From an uncultured Planctomycetaceae bacterium (GTDB lineage Bacteria; Planctomycetota; Planctomycetia; Pirellulales; Pirellulaceae): a stretch of 8,316 nucleotides of DNA. The notes beneath the pieces are model-generated. The model had not been told where the DNA came from. It was given only the letters and a program-made list of their open reading frames with translations, and searched no databases. The stretch's first letter is position 1. Each line of letters starts with the position of its first letter. The stretch lies in assembly GCA_903921945.1 (NCBI GenBank), contig CAIXSC010000799.1, positions 1 to 8,316 of the forward strand, read 5' to 3'. This document shows positions 7,501 through 8,316 of this stretch, piece by piece. A program made the position numbers and the translations under genes.

Positions 7501-8111
7501 GCGCGCAAAACGTCAGCATGCGCGAGTTGGCTCGCGAACTGGCGGCGAAGACGCAAGACCTTCAGGGCAGTGTGTTCGCCACCTTGCAACTGGAAGGCAC
7601 CGCTCGCGGTCCACACACTTGGCGAGGATTGGGAAAGGTCACATGCCGCGACACCGATCTGCAGCAACTGCCGGTCATGGGCGCCGTGCTGCGGCCGAAC
7701 GGGAAACGCTCCGAGGGCCCCGCGCTCGCGCTGAGCGACATCGACTTCAGTGTGCAGGGCGATCGCGTGTATTTCGACCGCATCGATTTGAAAGGCGATC
7801 GCCTAACGCTCAAAGGCCATGGCGAAATGACACTGGAGCGGATCGTCGACTTGCAGTTCTACACCTTGGTGGGTCGCGAGGATTTCTGGGTGCCGGTGGT
7901 CAGCCCCGTGATCGCGGAGGCCAGCCGCCAGATGTTGGAAATCCATGTCAAAGGTCCGCTCGAAAACCCGGCGATCGAACGCAAAGCCGTGCCCGCCATC
8001 AACGACGCGCTGCGGCAAATGTTCCCGGAACTGGCGAATCGCGACGACACGCCGCCGCTGATCAATCGACTGCCCACGCCAAGGCAACTGTTCCAAGGCC
8101 GGATGCGCTAG
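4524..8111 (+). CDS. Large AsmA-like membrane-anchored protein with FPYP repeat modules
   Basis: 1195 residues. A low-complexity Ala/Thr/Ser cytoplasmic tail (1-72) precedes one membrane helix (about 77-94, RRLAFVAAALSAAGLFGW); the rest is expected to be periplasmic. After the helix comes an AsmA-type N-terminal domain (about 96-260) with the usual pattern of short strands, ending in a 'pl..i..l.l' section and MRRPRLSLYG. A long middle of repeating beta-rich modules carries FPYP at 486-489, 603-606 and 729-732. Degenerate copies appear at WPAPL (372) and LATPI (876). A Ser/Pro/Ala linker (824-858) interrupts the last spacing. The C-terminal part (about 1045-1175) is AsmA-like: DRLTLKGHGEMTLERIVDLQ, then VKGPLENP. 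The AsmA/TamB/YhdP/YdbH superfamily is implicated in phospholipid transport across the Gram-negative envelope; that role here is inferred. It starts 8 bp inside the glycosyltransferase gene. I cannot assign it to a named subfamily. Confidence 0.8.
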   Translation: MRKPSRASTSSNAAASETATSNAATPELITPHAATSDRTASRPSSLGRVDAADAGDQPVGVDRASSCWSRFCGAVRRLAFVAAALSAAGLFGWSHLQTRLDDEVRLALEQALLEPLAGSPLRVDVRSARRVMGEAETDRGIEARGIEVVDSRTGEPLLRIDELWLGCQCDLPALLNREIVVRHVAMRRPRLSLYGAIEDWGEWKRFLSRRPPTGKPWPTVVVEDGVVEWVRDSERRQVVTIRGLDVTVAPPSAELLRAHGFSDSPEANHASGKLVHARLSGAGELVDELRLDLVYDRKTNAWSARGETRGLRVAREFLGLVPSRWKFPELSWETLEARGELTVNARSSTPGAPPTFNIAGQFHQGRWAEPSWPAPLSDLELDFTANAEGVEVKRLSGRSGAAEFELAGRRLGWEPNARVDALIQLRRFVLTRAWIELAPAALRASWSRFGVLGEFDGRLTVAYDGVRWRPEGRVDGRNLSASAYFFPYPLADGRGSLQVDGDRLRTSDTAFRVQGRPIEVAFDIRRPGPDFTGYATVRAPEGVPIDETLLGSLEGRTATFFRSLQPRGEMLVEGRVERRAAGEPLKRWVEIQLRRAAIQYAVFPYPVERIEGKIRMEDNVWRIGELTGRNDSAYVVARGEWIARPQGGSLRMEVEAYDVALEEELRTALTPGVQKVWSELQPRGTIDYMAIGLRYPRENGQLGIDLMLQKNPPSKNIEGRNVTLRPQRFPYPLDNVIGNLRYIDGTLEIESLRAEHARTTFQARAQGRVESDGAWTIRFQDLVADRLQLDHDLLSALPGPAAAAIAKMEWSGPINVDGTITARGGAASHSSASPPATPPSSVSAPSTSALPASVSQMPLGVEWDVRVDVENGRMKLATPIEQIRGAARLVGGWSDSAWNSELELAVDSAFIQGVHVTKIAGPVYLSSDALIAGDTWARQRRGQTLNVAEGAKANANAGMKAPRQLTARVCGGQVGADAFVKFNAETAFRFQAGAQNVSMRELARELAAKTQDLQGSVFATLQLEGTARGPHTWRGLGKVTCRDTDLQQLPVMGAVLRPNGKRSEGPALALSDIDFSVQGDRVYFDRIDLKGDRLTLKGHGEMTLERIVDLQFYTLVGREDFWVPVVSPVIAEASRQMLEIHVKGPLENPAIERKAVPAINDALRQMFPELANRDDTPPLINRLPTPRQLFQGRMR
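4558..4647 (+). repeat. Degenerate 15-bp repeat (six units) encoding pentapeptides
   Basis: Units of 15 bp begin at 4558, 4573, 4588, 4603, 4618 and 4633; the best-conserved part of the unit is GCCGCCACGTCGG. In the protein this is a run of five-residue units such as NAAAS, ETATS and HAATS in the tail before the membrane helix. The copies are much more diverged than those in tilS or the glycosyltransferase gene, so this expansion is older. Confidence 0.65.
7002..7097 (+). other. Ser/Pro/Ala-rich linker segment inside the AsmA-like gene
   Basis: Residues 827-858 consist almost only of Ser, Ala, Pro, Thr and Val (for example SASPPATPPSSVSAPSTS). They sit between the last clear repeat module and the degenerate module at 876. 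Such a segment is predicted to be disordered. It accounts for the longer gap between the third and fourth module motifs. Confidence 0.7.
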
Positions 8112-8155
8112 CTTGAAGATTCCGGAGTCTTCGAGATGGCAGTGCTCGTGCCATC
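8112..8155 (+). terminator. Tandem hairpins after the AsmA-like gene, likely terminator
   Basis: Immediately after the TAG stop (8109-8111), 8112-8121 pairs with 8126-8135 around a CCGG loop. That is ten pairs, of which two are G-U wobbles. A second hairpin follows at once: GATGGCA (8135-8141) pairs perfectly with TGCCATC (8149-8155) around a 7-nt loop. No U-tract follows, so this is not a canonical intrinsic terminator. Position and strength favour a 3'-end or mRNA-stabilising structure. Confidence 0.55.
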
Positions 8156-8188
8156 GGACCCGTGGAACATATCGATGTCACCGATGGC
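8150..8188 (+). repeat. 8-bp inverted repeat competing with the second hairpin
   Basis: GCCATCGG (8150-8157) is perfectly complementary to CCGATGGC (8181-8188), with 23 nt between. The loop itself contains ACAT/ATGT (8167-8170 and 8175-8178) around ATCG. The left arm is the same bases that form the right arm of the preceding hairpin, so the two structures cannot coexist. Confidence 0.5.
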
Positions 8189-8316
8189 TCGCACCGCGCG
8201 GAACGCACCGAGGGGAACGCACCGAGGGGAACGCACCGAGGGGAACGCACCGCGCGGAACGCACGGAGCGGAACGCACCGCGCGGAACGCACGGAGCGGA
8301 ACGCACCGCGCGGCTC
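8188..8316. repeat. 14-bp tandem repeat array, nine units, runs to window edge
   Basis: Nine 14-bp units start at 8188, 8202, 8216, 8230, 8244, 8258, 8272, 8286 and 8300. There are three variants. A is AACGCACCGCGCGG (units 1, 5, 7 and 9; unit 1 begins CTC instead of AAC). B is AACGCACCGAGGGG (units 2-4). C is AACGCACGGAGCGG (units 6 and 8). The order is A-B-B-B-A-C-A-C-A, so part of the array has a 28-bp A-C period. Variant A contains the self-complementary CCGCGCGG. A period not divisible by 3, and no supporting gene, argue that it is non-coding. The array may continue beyond the window. Confidence 0.9.

Noticed and set aside
5475..7667. Three abutting minus-strand frames (383, 262 and 83 codons) in the same phase opposite the AsmA-like gene
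   Set aside because: They are one phase interrupted by single stops, created by the codon periodicity of the plus-strand gene. The translations show no domain or membrane features.
8062..8292. 76-codon minus-strand frame covering the 14-bp array
   Set aside because: The translated repeat is an artefact of reading a 14-bp period through three frames; there is no independent coding evidence and it overlaps the end of the AsmA-like gene.
8188..8316. CRISPR array at the right end
   Set aside because: The units are 14 bp and contiguous with no spacers, and no cas genes are visible. It is a plain tandem repeat.

Overview
The window is GC-rich chromosomal DNA, most likely from a planctomycete (Pirellulales-like). 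The grounds are the gene content, weak or absent Shine-Dalgarno sites on some genes, long stop-poor antisense frames, and the style of the large AsmA-like protein. This assignment is an inference, because no rRNA or other marker gene is present. All four genes look chromosomal; no phage, IS, plasmid, tRNA, rRNA or CRISPR signal is visible.

Layout. (1) 1-783, minus strand: the first 261 codons of ribonuclease Y (membrane anchor, long coiled coil, start of the KH domain); the gene runs off the left edge. (2) 784-1468: a 685-bp divergent intergenic region with no convincing gene. It holds a 12-bp perfect palindrome and a weak promoter-like pair near tilS. (3) 1469-2686, plus: tilS, tRNA(Ile) lysidine synthetase, carrying an unusual low-complexity insert built on an 18-bp tandem repeat. 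(4) 2687-2929: a 243-bp gap with a good sigma70-like promoter candidate. (5) 2930-4531, plus: a polytopic GT39/ArnT-like glycosyltransferase with an in-frame 4 x 15-bp repeat. (6) 4524-8111, plus: a 1195-residue AsmA-like membrane-anchored protein that overlaps the glycosyltransferase gene by 8 bp. (7) 8112-8188: back-to-back hairpins after the stop codon, with an alternative, mutually exclusive pairing. (8) 8188-8316: an array of nine 14-bp tandem repeats running to the window edge.

How the genes relate. RNase Y (mRNA turnover) and TilS (AUA decoding) are housekeeping genes read divergently. The glycosyltransferase and the AsmA-like protein form a tight, probably translationally coupled pair. 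Together they suggest an envelope function: a lipid-linked-sugar transferase in the inner membrane next to a protein that, by family resemblance, may be a periplasm-spanning lipid conduit.

The most interesting signal is an internal repeat in the AsmA-like protein. An FPYP motif recurs at residues 486, 603 and 729, each followed 77-79 residues later by a second conserved turn, with degenerate copies on both sides. The second theme is the frequency of short tandem repeats (9, 14, 15 and 18 bp) both inside and between genes.
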